Shown here in pieces: positions 7,590-13,592 of a DNA stretch of 24,381 bases. The DNA lies in IMG/VR virus record IMGVR_UViG_3300010883_000449, positions 1 to 24,381 of that record. One strand, 5' to 3'. Both the position numbers and the translations under genes were made by a program. Numbering within the stretch: the first letter of the stretch is position 1; every line of letters starts with the position of its first letter. This stretch comes from a virus. The notes under the pieces were generated by a model, which made no database searches, was not told the origin of the DNA, and saw only the letters and a program-made list of their open reading frames with translations.

Positions 7590-8318
7590 ATGTCTCTAAA
7601 CAATGGTGAATCGGCATTACCTAATCCGACATGGACCAAGGATGATGTAATCGTGTTGGAGGCTATAGACGACTACTACGCTGCGGGCCTGATCCGATTC
7701 TTGGGATTTCTGGTAGGCTGCGAGGGCACCCTTTCCGATTCTACTTTTGATTTGATTTTAGTGGTCCATTCTATTATTAATCCTATGAATGAGTATTATT
7801 CTTTTGATGATGCTGAAAGCCTTGTGGCGGTGGCAAGCGAGTTTTGCTTGGTAGACTGTGAATATGAGAATCAAGTTTTGTCGATGGTGGAGTTACAGGA
7901 TAACGCTGTGCTGTTTCTTGCGATGCATGGGGAGCACAACTTTGCTTTAGACGCTGCGGTCTGCCTATCGGTACAGGCTTCTTCGATCATGTCTGACCGC
8001 ACTGTGCTGCCTTCCCTTGCTTTGTTTGGGGAGTGGGAAGAGATTGCCGCCATTGTACTAGATGCTCTGTTGACTCAGGGTAAGTTACGTGATAGTATAG
8101 GGTGGCTTATGGAAGAGACTTCACACACTATTCTGTGTAATTCAGAAATCGAGTTTGTGGGTATTGTCCGTAAGTTGTGTGCAAGCGGTTTACTAGACGT
8201 GACGATAGGTGTAGACGATAAAGCGTTGGTCGGGATCGAGCAAAAAGCCGCAGGTTTGTTTTTACTGTTCTCCGGTCGAACTGAGATGGCTCGCACACTC
8301 GCTGATCTTTCAGTTTGA
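7590..8318 (+). CDS. Hypothetical protein, 242 aa
   Basis: I do not recognise this protein. It is acidic and leucine/alanine/valine-rich, and looks almost wholly alpha-helical, as in helical-repeat proteins, with several helices of about 15-20 residues. There is no clear signal peptide or transmembrane helix. Five to six cysteines are scattered without a metal-binding pattern. It sits between the capsid terminator and the ribonucleotide reductase promoter and has its own apparently leaderless promoter, so it forms a single-gene unit and behaves like an accessory (moron-like) gene. An antihost or superinfection function is possible but nothing in the sequence shows it. Confidence 0.75.
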   Translation: MSLNNGESALPNPTWTKDDVIVLEAIDDYYAAGLIRFLGFLVGCEGTLSDSTFDLILVVHSIINPMNEYYSFDDAESLVAVASEFCLVDCEYENQVLSMVELQDNAVLFLAMHGEHNFALDAAVCLSVQASSIMSDRTVLPSLALFGEWEEIAAIVLDALLTQGKLRDSIGWLMEETSHTILCNSEIEFVGIVRKLCASGLLDVTIGVDDKALVGIEQKAAGLFLLFSGRTEMARTLADLSV

Positions 8319-8343
8319 CGTGACGCAAGCCAGATGATACAAT
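8315..8343 (+). promoter_or_regulatory. Promoter for ribonucleotide reductase gene
   Basis: TTGACG (8315-8320), a 17-nt spacer, and TACAAT (8338-8343). The -35 overlaps the stop of the upstream gene. The start would be near 8350, giving a leader of about 100 nt. Confidence 0.7.
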
Positions 8344-8349
8344 TGTATC
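8336..8349. promoter_or_regulatory. Perfect 14-bp palindrome over the -10 box (candidate operator)
   Basis: GATACAATTGTATC is its own reverse complement and covers the whole -10 hexamer, the position expected for a repressor site. A second ATACAAT half lies at 8404-8410, 67 nt downstream. It loosely resembles an AT-rich NrdR-type box, but I would not assign it to NrdR. Confidence 0.5.
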
Positions 8350-8452
8350 TTCAAATCATGCCAGTCTCACAGTGACTTGACACCTGCGCTAACTGCGTTC
8401 CATATACAATACTAAAACCACTTAAATCATATCTACAAAGAAAGAGAGAACC

Positions 8453-10408
8453 GTGGACCCTTTTTATATCCCCGACAACTTCGCTAACGATTATGCTGAC
8501 CAGATTCCGCCTTGGGGGTTCAACGGTTTAGGTTATGTGACGTACAAACGAACGTATGCACGGCCTGTTTTTGAGGAAGGTACAGACTTCATTGAGCGTA
8601 CCGAGGAGTGGCATGAGACCATTCAGCGAGTAGTGAATGGTGCTCAGAGTATTGGTGCTCAGTTGAGCGAGGAAGAGGCAAAGCGTCTGTATGATTACTT
8701 GTTCAACCTTAAGGGTTCGGTTGCGGGGCGCATGTTGTGGCAGTTGGGTACTGAGAATAATCAGCGACTAGGTGGGGATAGTTTGGTTAACTGCTGGTTT
8801 GTTGATGTTCAGAAGCCCACGGATTTCTCTTGGGCGGTTGAGCGTTTGATGCTTGGTGGCGGTGTTGGTTTCTCTTGTGATCAGCCTGAGCGCTTAGGTG
8901 TGGTTCGTGCTGGTTGGGTTAGTCATCAGGATGCAAATGATTCTGACTTCATTGTCCCTGACACTCGTGAGGGTTGGGGCAATGTTATACGTAAGGTGTT
9001 TGAGTGCTATCTTGGCGACGACGATGATCCGCAGTACATGACGTATGCCACTCATCTTATCCGCCTTGCGGGAGTTCCGATTAAGACGTTTGGTGGTACT
9101 GCTTCTGGGCCTGCTATTCTTATCTCAGGTATTGAAAAGATTTGTGCTGTTCTGGATGGTGCCGTTGGTCGGTCCCTGACTTCAGTTGAGGTTCTGGACT
9201 GCATGAACATTATTGGTTCAATCGTGGTGGCTGGTAACGTTCGCCGGAGTGCCGAGATAGCTGTTGGCAGTCTGGACGACGAAGCATTCTTGATGGCAAA
9301 GCGGTGGGACTTGGGCAATATCCCGATTGAGCGGGCCATGTCTAACAACACTGTGTTTGTGTCACCTAAGCAGATGCAGGACATGCCTGAGATGATTTGG
9401 GACGGTTACAAGGGGAACGGTGAGCCGTACGGTTTCTTTAATCTAGAGGCTTCTCGTCAGTTTGGGCGCATGGGCGAAGAGCGCCCTGACCCGTCTATTG
9501 TCGGGGTTAACCCCTGTGCGGAGATTCCATTGGCTAATCGGGAGTCGTGCAACCTGGCAGAAATCTTCTTGCCCATGATTGATTCGCCAGAAGAACTGCA
9601 AGATGTGGCGCAACTTCTTTACAAGGTACAGAAGTCCGTTGCTGCGCTCGGATATCTTGATCCCACGTCCGACAAGATTACTTCGCAGAACATGCGTCTT
9701 GGTCTGGGCATTACGGGCGTTACGCAGGCGCTGGGCAAGATTGATTGGTTGGATGAAGCGTATGTTTCGTTGCGTGCCTTGGATGCAGAGTGGTCGGCAA
9801 AGCGTGGCTGGCCGGAGTCGATTAGGCTTACGACGATTAAGCCATCGGGCACTCTTAGCCTTCTTCCAGGTGTGACTCCCGGCGTTCACCCCGGTTTTAG
9901 CCAGTACTTTGTGAAGCGGATGCGTATGGCGTCCGGCGATATTCTTGTCAACTACTGTCGATCCAAGGGTTTCTACGTTGAGCCTGTGCGTAACTTTGAT
10001 GGCTCAGAAGACCCTCGCACAGTGGTGGTTGAGTTCCCTTGTGCGTTCCCTGATGGAACTATTGAGGCTAAGGACATGACGGCGATTGAGCAGATGGACC
10101 TTGTTCGGTACTTGCAGAAGGTGTGGGCAGACAATGCTATCTCTGTGACCGTGTATTACAAGAGCGATGAATTGGATGGGATTCGTGAGTACCTTGCTAA
10201 GAACTGGCATGAGATGAAGTCTGTTTCGTTCCTGCTGCACAGTGAGCATGGTTTTGATCAGGCTCCGATGGGCGAGTTGACCAAGGGTGAGTATGAGCAC
10301 ATGGTTAACAACACCTCACCGCTTGGTGAAAAACTAACGGGGTCTACTGTCATGTCAGATGATGACTTAGAGGACGCTTGTGTTTCCGGGGCGTGTCCCG
10401 TTAGATGA
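8453..10408 (+). CDS. nrdJ: Adenosylcobalamin-dependent (class II) ribonucleotide reductase
   Basis: A 651-aa monomeric enzyme of the Lactobacillus leichmannii RTPR type (that enzyme is about 739 aa). It reduces ribonucleoside triphosphates to deoxy forms using coenzyme B12, and so feeds phage DNA synthesis. Visible residues: C114 in LVNCWF and C366 in ESCNLAE form the expected redox pair; C355 (thiyl radical) and E357 lie in NPCAEI; PSGTLSLLPGVTPG (464-477) is the substrate phosphate loop; C643 and C648 in DACVSGACPVR are the swinging C-terminal thiols. All catalytic residues are present. The GTG start is fixed by an in-frame TAA 27 nt upstream; the ribosome-binding site is weak (AAAGAGAG). 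Its place between capsid and connector genes, away from any replication gene, is unusual. Regulation through the palindromic promoter upstream is likely. Confidence 0.96.
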   Translation: MDPFYIPDNFANDYADQIPPWGFNGLGYVTYKRTYARPVFEEGTDFIERTEEWHETIQRVVNGAQSIGAQLSEEEAKRLYDYLFNLKGSVAGRMLWQLGTENNQRLGGDSLVNCWFVDVQKPTDFSWAVERLMLGGGVGFSCDQPERLGVVRAGWVSHQDANDSDFIVPDTREGWGNVIRKVFECYLGDDDDPQYMTYATHLIRLAGVPIKTFGGTASGPAILISGIEKICAVLDGAVGRSLTSVEVLDCMNIIGSIVVAGNVRRSAEIAVGSLDDEAFLMAKRWDLGNIPIERAMSNNTVFVSPKQMQDMPEMIWDGYKGNGEPYGFFNLEASRQFGRMGEERPDPSIVGVNPCAEIPLANRESCNLAEIFLPMIDSPEELQDVAQLLYKVQKSVAALGYLDPTSDKITSQNMRLGLGITGVTQALGKIDWLDEAYVSLRALDAEWSAKRGWPESIRLTTIKPSGTLSLLPGVTPGVHPGFSQYFVKRMRMASGDILVNYCRSKGFYVEPVRNFDGSEDPRTVVVEFPCAFPDGTIEAKDMTAIEQMDLVRYLQKVWADNAISVTVYYKSDELDGIREYLAKNWHEMKSVSFLLHSEHGFDQAPMGELTKGEYEHMVNNTSPLGEKLTGSTVMSDDDLEDACVSGACPVR

Positions 10409-10456
10409 CTTAGTGGCGTAGTAAGCACCACTGGCACATTCTTGCGGAGAGGCTAT

Positions 10457-10462
10457 TATAAT
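10457..10462 (+). promoter_or_regulatory. -10 box TATAAT ahead of putative small RNA
   Basis: A consensus TATAAT about 50 nt after the reductase stop. The best -35 match (CTGGCA, 10431-10436) has a long 20-nt spacer. Predicted start near 10469. Confidence 0.45.
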
Positions 10463-10468
10463 TAGTTG

Positions 10469-10630
10469 CGATCTGGCGAAAGTTTGGGTTGTAAATTATA
10501 GTTGTACCGGCAAGCAGGCTAACCCCGAAGGAGGAGATTGTGAATATCGGTTAAAGTGCCGGTGATCGAGAAGCAATCAAATTACCTAGGTGGGGTCAGG
10601 TCGCTTGAACCTGACCCCGCTTGGCGTTTA
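10469..10630 (+). ncRNA. Candidate small structured RNA (about 150-160 nt)
   Basis: The 232-nt gap after the reductase gene has no gene of normal size, but holds a consensus -10, a long hairpin and a terminator in order. The hairpin pairs ACCGGCA (10506-10512) with TGCCGGT (10557-10563). An inner stem pairs TAA+CCGA (10520-10528, with CC bulged) with TCGGTTA (10547-10553). The 18-nt apical loop (10529-10546) displays GGAGG within a Shine-Dalgarno-like AAGGAGG that begins at the stem end, followed by GTG and a five-codon frame (GTG AAT ATC GGT TAA). I match it to no known riboswitch or tRNA. It could be an independent RNA, or a 3' end structure of the reductase message. Confidence 0.45.
10592..10630 (+). 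terminator. Rho-independent terminator after ribonucleotide reductase/small RNA
   Basis: A perfect 10-bp stem GGGGTCAGGT (10592-10601) / ACCTGACCCC (10609-10618) with the loop CGCTTGA. The T tract is weak (GCTTGGCGTTT), so termination may be partial. The -35 of the next promoter lies in its loop and right arm. Confidence 0.75.
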
Positions 10631-10634
10631 AGAT
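10605..10634 (+). promoter_or_regulatory. Promoter, probably leaderless, for 117-aa gene
   Basis: TTGAAC (10605-10610), an 18-nt spacer, TAAGAT (10629-10634), then 6 nt to the ATG. No Shine-Dalgarno precedes the ATG, which suits transcription starting at the start codon. The -35 is embedded in the preceding terminator. Confidence 0.6.
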
Positions 10635-10640
10635 AGTAGT

Positions 10641-10994
10641 ATGGTTTCTCTTCATGATTTCAAAAATCATAAAATATTTATTGATTTAACGTATCTTGCC
10701 GATATGGTTCAATTTAATGGATTGTCAACCACTATTCCTCTAACACCTGAAGGCAAGGTGTCGCTACCTTTTGCGTTGGCGTCTATTTGTGGATTCCACC
10801 AGTATCCAGAAGTGGATGACTTTTTTTACTTAGTGGATTCTGTCCCTGCTGTTTACAGGGCGCAGTTTATCCGGTGTTGGGAAGCAATCGAGTTAGAAGT
10901 TAACGAGGATATTGTAGAGTGGTCTGAAAGAGTAGGGACTGCGGAGACTGTTAAACGCCTACGCTCTTTATCAAAAGAAATACAGTTATCCTGA
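10641..10994 (+). CDS. Hypothetical protein, 117 aa
   Basis: I do not recognise this protein. It is soluble and acidic toward the C terminus. Residues about 1-60 contain hydrophobic stretches of mixed alpha/beta type, and about 60-117 form amphipathic helices (WEAIELEVNEDIVEWSERV and onward). There are no membrane segments and no metal-binding motif. The ATG lies directly downstream of a -10 box with no ribosome-binding site, so it is probably translated from a leaderless message. It sits as a single-gene unit between a terminator and the next promoter (TTGACA begins 8 nt after its stop), in the accessory island between capsid and connector genes. Confidence 0.68.
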   Translation: MVSLHDFKNHKIFIDLTYLADMVQFNGLSTTIPLTPEGKVSLPFALASICGFHQYPEVDDFFYLVDSVPAVYRAQFIRCWEAIELEVNEDIVEWSERVGTAETVKRLRSLSKEIQLS

Positions 10995-11001
10995 AGTCGG
11001 C

Positions 11002-11030
11002 TTGACAACTCTTTGTGGGTGTATTATCAT
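11002..11030 (+). promoter_or_regulatory. Near-consensus promoter, leaderless, fixing the start of the HA/HTH gene
   Basis: TTGACA (11002-11007), a 17-nt spacer, TATCAT (11025-11030), then 6 nt to the ATG at 11037. The predicted transcript begins at the ATG. This argues against the longer in-frame TTG start at 11013, which lies inside the promoter. Confidence 0.75.
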
Positions 11031-11036
11031 ACTTCT

Positions 11037-11429
11037 ATGAATCACCATGAGCGATGGAAAAAACATTACAATGCATTGATTCAGTACTACAACAGGTACG
11101 GCGATGCAATGCCACCCAGTGGTCATACAGAGTTCCTACCTGACGGAGAAGAAATAAACTTAGGTAATTGGGTTAGTTACATGCGTACTCGCTACAAGCA
11201 GCAGGCACTGCCAGACGACAGAATTGCTATGCTTTCGGCGCTGCCTAGTTGGGAGTGGGGACCAGTTCGGCCTGGCCCAAAGTCAAAGACCGAAGTGATA
11301 ATTCGCAACACGGATATTTTGGCGAGACACAAGTCTGGGATGCCATTATCGTCTATCGCAAAGCAGTATGGTCTCTCTAGACAGAGAGTACACCAAATAG
11401 TTAAGGAGAGTTATGTCCAAGGAATATAA
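11037..11429 (+). CDS. Helicase-associated-domain protein with sigma-region-4-like HTH
   Basis: A 130-aa putative DNA-binding protein. Residues 7-75 match the helicase-associated (HA) domain pattern: W7, Y11-x2-L, Y17, G22, a P, then LGNWVSYMR, a basic stretch, L58, RI, L and a closing W72-x-W. Residues about 91-123 are a helix-turn-helix, ILARHKSGMPLSSIAKQYGL then SRQRVHQIV, very like the -35-reading helices of sigma factor region 4. HA domains bind nucleic acid in phage and actinobacterial proteins; an HA plus sigma4-like HTH pair suggests a transcription regulator. The ATG at 11037 is preferred over TTG at 11013 because the -10 box sits between them. Its end overlaps the next gene by 17 nt. 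Confidence 0.8.
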   Translation: MNHHERWKKHYNALIQYYNRYGDAMPPSGHTEFLPDGEEINLGNWVSYMRTRYKQQALPDDRIAMLSALPSWEWGPVRPGPKSKTEVIIRNTDILARHKSGMPLSSIAKQYGLSRQRVHQIVKESYVQGI

Positions 11430-11724
11430 AGACCAAGATTGGGAAAAAGTTTTGAGTAAACTGACCGAAGAAAATGCGGAGACTCGTCCACATCCTGCAA
11501 CTGCCTATATAGGTCTTGTGTCGTTTGTTGTGGTCACTGCCCTGTCGGCGCTTGCAGTCATGCGGATTAACAGCACCGTCAATCGTGCGTGGGAGGACAT
11601 GGAAGTGTTCCGCCCCGGTATAGGGTTTGTGGACGCATTTGTGATCACAGGGCTTGTATGGTTCCTATTCTTGTTGAAGGTGAGCATCTCTGAGGCAGTG
11701 GGCCGGTCGAATGACAAGCGTTGA
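11413..11724 (+). CDS. Small membrane protein with two transmembrane helices
   Basis: A 103-aa protein. Residues about 30-50 (AYIGLVSFVVVTALSALAVM) and about 70-90 (a segment rich in Phe, Val, Ile and Leu) are predicted transmembrane helices. The N-terminal 28 residues are strongly charged, the 20-residue linker carries Arg/Glu, and the tail is basic. By the positive-inside rule both termini are probably cytoplasmic. The size and two-helix layout would fit a holin, but it is not beside the endolysin and could equally be an accessory membrane protein such as an exclusion factor. GGAG lies 7 nt before the ATG. It overlaps both neighbours (17 nt and 14 nt), so the three genes form one tight operon from the 11002 promoter. 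Confidence 0.78.
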   Translation: MSKEYKDQDWEKVLSKLTEENAETRPHPATAYIGLVSFVVVTALSALAVMRINSTVNRAWEDMEVFRPGIGFVDAFVITGLVWFLFLLKVSISEAVGRSNDKR

Positions 11725-12211
11725 TATTGTGCTTACCACGTGGGATGACTCCGCTGCGTATATTGCTAAAGACATATTTGGGGCGAGCGGATCAGCACCG
11801 GCCAGGAAGTGGCCGCCGATGCCCACAACTGAGCGTATCCGTGTTCACTTGGATATCATGATTGATAAGTATTTTAACAGTAGTGATGCGGTTCCTACAC
11901 GTATCGACTGGACCACTATGGCTCGTTTGTCTATTAAGGCTAGTGGGTGTCTTGACGAGGTGGAGACAGTTGAAACCTTGTGCAGTAAGCAGCGTGATTA
12001 CGGTCCAAACAATATTGCAAGATTTGGACATTCTGGTCTGTTGCTTAGGCTTCATGATAAAGTTGCCCGTTTAGAGAATTTGCTTGCGCAGGGTCGTGAT
12101 GCACAAAACGAAAGTCTTCACGACACATATCTTGATATTGTGGGGTACTCTGTTATTGGTGTGATGTTGCTTGACGGAAGTTTCTTTTTTCCTCTTGCGT
12201 CTTTCGCTTAA
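11711..12211 (+). CDS. DUF1599-like (nucleotide modification associated domain 1) protein
   Basis: A 166-aa protein whose second half matches the pattern of this family, known from phage genomes and linked in the literature to base modification or nucleotide metabolism: K93-x-RDYGPNN, GLLLRLHDKVARLENLL (109-125) and NESLHDTYLDIVGYSVI (133-149). The conserved acidic residues (D116, E122, D138, D142) on helical segments recall MazG/all-alpha NTP pyrophosphatase-like folds, although catalytic activity is unproven. The N-terminal 80 residues are less conserved in appearance. It is the third gene of the operon led by the HA/HTH protein, overlapping the membrane gene by 14 nt. With ribonucleotide reductase nearby it suggests an accessory island touching nucleotide pools. 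Confidence 0.8.
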   Translation: MTSVDIVLTTWDDSAAYIAKDIFGASGSAPARKWPPMPTTERIRVHLDIMIDKYFNSSDAVPTRIDWTTMARLSIKASGCLDEVETVETLCSKQRDYGPNNIARFGHSGLLLRLHDKVARLENLLAQGRDAQNESLHDTYLDIVGYSVIGVMLLDGSFFFPLASFA

Positions 12212-12247
12212 AGAGTAATCCGTAGAACCCGTCAAGGTACGGTATCA

Positions 12248-12278
12248 TATATAAGTAGCGGACGTTACCGAGGAGGAA
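12248..12278 (+). promoter_or_regulatory. Possible -10 (TATATAAG) and strong ribosome-binding site for 50-aa gene
   Basis: TATATAAG (12248-12255) is followed 16 nt later by GAGGAGGAAAG just before the ATG at 12282. I see no good -35, so the promoter call is weak while the ribosome-binding site is clear. Confidence 0.4.
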
Positions 12279-12281
12279 AGT

Positions 12282-12434
12282 ATGCCCGATCCAATAGATG
12301 TTGATGACATAGAACTTGATGAAGAAGATGCAGCTTCTCGGCGTCCAGGCTTATTGACACGCCTTCGCCGTCGTCTGGCTCGTAGTCTCCGCCGTGGTGC
12401 TAATCGTTTACGCAGTGGCCGAGACAGGTCTTAA
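12282..12434 (+). CDS. Small charge-segregated protein, 50 aa
   Basis: A short frame with one of the best ribosome-binding sites in the window (GAGGAGG, 6 nt before ATG). The first 18 residues are acidic (MPDPIDVDDIELDEEDAA). The last 30 are arginine-rich (RLRRRLARSLRRGANRLR), a likely amphipathic basic helix. It lies immediately before the connector gene, 19 nt from its start, so it probably belongs to the neck operon. The basic tail could bind DNA or a negatively charged virion surface, but no family is recognised. Translation potential is judged from the ribosome-binding site, the in-frame stop just ahead of the next gene, and the sensible composition. Confidence 0.7.
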   Translation: MPDPIDVDDIELDEEDAASRRPGLLTRLRRRLARSLRRGANRLRSGRDRS

Positions 12435-12453
12435 TTCTAGTTGAGGTGGTGGC

Positions 12454-13095
12454 ATGGCCCTAATTACAGTTTCTGACATAACAACCTATATGGATATTAC
12501 TTTCACTAATGTCCAAGAAGATGCTGCTCAGTTTGTTATTGAGGGTCTACAGGCTGAACTGGAGGGCTACCTTCGGCGTCCAGTTGAGCAGGTAGCTTTC
12601 ACAGAATCATACAGAGTACCTGATGTGGGTAGGGGTGTGGTAAATAATCAGTATTACTATAATTACACCACAGACCCTTCAAGTTCGCTAACTTCTCCAG
12701 GTATAATTTATACTCCTATGTATACGTTGTATTTAGAGAATAGTCCTGTTCTGTCTGTGTCGTCGGTAACGCTTACTCCTGCTTCGGCTGGGGCAACCAC
12801 TACCGCTCAGGTCGCAGAGCGAGATTATGTAACTAGGGACTACGGTATTGATTTGTTTAATGCGTATGCAAATGACCGTATTGCTGTTTCGTACACTGCG
12901 GGTTTAGATGGGGCTAACATTAAAGCGTTTAAGATACTGATGCTTCGTGCAGCGACTCGGGAAATGCAAAACATGCATGACGATGTTGTTGGCCTTAAAG
13001 ACTTAACAACACGAAACGTGGCCCCGCTTGAGACTGGTTTCTCGGATCGTGAGTTACTGAGTATCAAGAGGTATCGCAGAGTACGGGTGGCCTAA
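12454..13095 (+). CDS. Head-tail connector (adaptor) protein
   Basis: A 213-aa protein. The N-terminal pattern TVSDITTYMDITFTNVQEDAAQFVIEGLQAELEGYLRRP is typical of HK97 gp6-like or SPP1 gp15-like adaptors: a start helix pair with a buried Ala/Leu face, and EGYLRRPVE leading into strands. The middle is a beta-rich section (FTESYRVPDVGRG, then SVSSVTLTP, then DYVTRDYGIDLF), and the C-terminal helices contain LMLRAATREMQNM. The protein would form the ring between portal and tail completion proteins. It is the first of three consecutive neck genes with almost no spacing (1 nt to the next). It is longer than the HK97 protein (about 110 aa). The start ATG follows GAGGTGG. Confidence 0.72.
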   Translation: MALITVSDITTYMDITFTNVQEDAAQFVIEGLQAELEGYLRRPVEQVAFTESYRVPDVGRGVVNNQYYYNYTTDPSSSLTSPGIIYTPMYTLYLENSPVLSVSSVTLTPASAGATTTAQVAERDYVTRDYGIDLFNAYANDRIAVSYTAGLDGANIKAFKILMLRAATREMQNMHDDVVGLKDLTTRNVAPLETGFSDRELLSIKRYRRVRVA

Positions 13096-13096
13096 G

Positions 13097-13591
13097 ATGC
13101 GTGTGCAAGTCAGAATTGTAGACGTTGACACTTCTAGGGCAGATAGACGTTTTGTGAAGATTCTTCGCAGATCACGGGATTTTAAGCCTGTGTTCCGTTG
13201 GGTGTTTCAAGAGTTGCAGAAAGCCCACCGTGACAATTTTAGAACGGGTGGTGCTACTTCTGGCTTTCCGTGGAAACCGCTAGAGCCGCAGTATGCTTCT
13301 TGGAAGATTGAGAACTATGGCGCAAACGGCGTGTTGGTGCGTACCGGTGATTTACGGAGTAGTCTGACCATGAATAGTGGTAGGGGTGCGGTTCGTGATA
13401 TGGGTGCGAGAACAGCAGAGTTTGGTACAAAGCTACCTTATGCACAGTTTCATCAAAGCGGTACCAGCAATATGGCCCAACGAAAGCCACTATTTTTGCC
13501 TAAACTAATGGCAGACCAGACAGCACATGTTGTTGGAGAGTATCTGGTACATGGCTCAGTGGGCGTGAAGGCCACAGGAGGATTGATCTAA
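13097..13591 (+). CDS. Neck/virion morphogenesis protein (phage Mu gpG / HK97 gp10-like)
   Basis: A 164-aa basic protein with the layout of the phage virion morphogenesis family: an N-terminal strand, F(K/R)PVFRWVFQELQKAHRDNF, then GFPWKPLEPQYASWK, VRTGDLRSSLT (the family's most conserved block), and finally EFGTKLPYAQFHQSGTSNMAQRKPLFLP. Members act in head-tail joining and tail completion. It starts 1 nt after the connector stop and ends 1 nt before the tail terminator gene, so the three are one translation unit. No cysteine or membrane segments. The domain match is from the ordered motifs and is fairly firm. Confidence 0.85.
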   Translation: MRVQVRIVDVDTSRADRRFVKILRRSRDFKPVFRWVFQELQKAHRDNFRTGGATSGFPWKPLEPQYASWKIENYGANGVLVRTGDLRSSLTMNSGRGAVRDMGARTAEFGTKLPYAQFHQSGTSNMAQRKPLFLPKLMADQTAHVVGEYLVHGSVGVKATGGLI

Positions 13592-13592
13592 A

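Noticed and set aside
8377-8410. Second promoter TTGACA ... TATACA/TACAAT before the reductase
   Set aside because: The spacer would be 20-22 nt, too long; the TTGACG-17-TACAAT pair upstream is better.
8319-8452. Cobalamin riboswitch ahead of the B12-dependent reductase
   Set aside because: The stretch is only about 130 nt, shows no B12 box and lacks the multi-stem core.
9443-9889. 148-codon minus-strand open frame within the reductase gene
   Set aside because: The reductase frame carries all catalytic motifs; the reverse frame has low-complexity, shadow-like composition.
10469-10630. tRNA gene in the gap after the reductase
   Set aside because: No T-loop GTTCGA motif, no cloverleaf and no acceptor stem.
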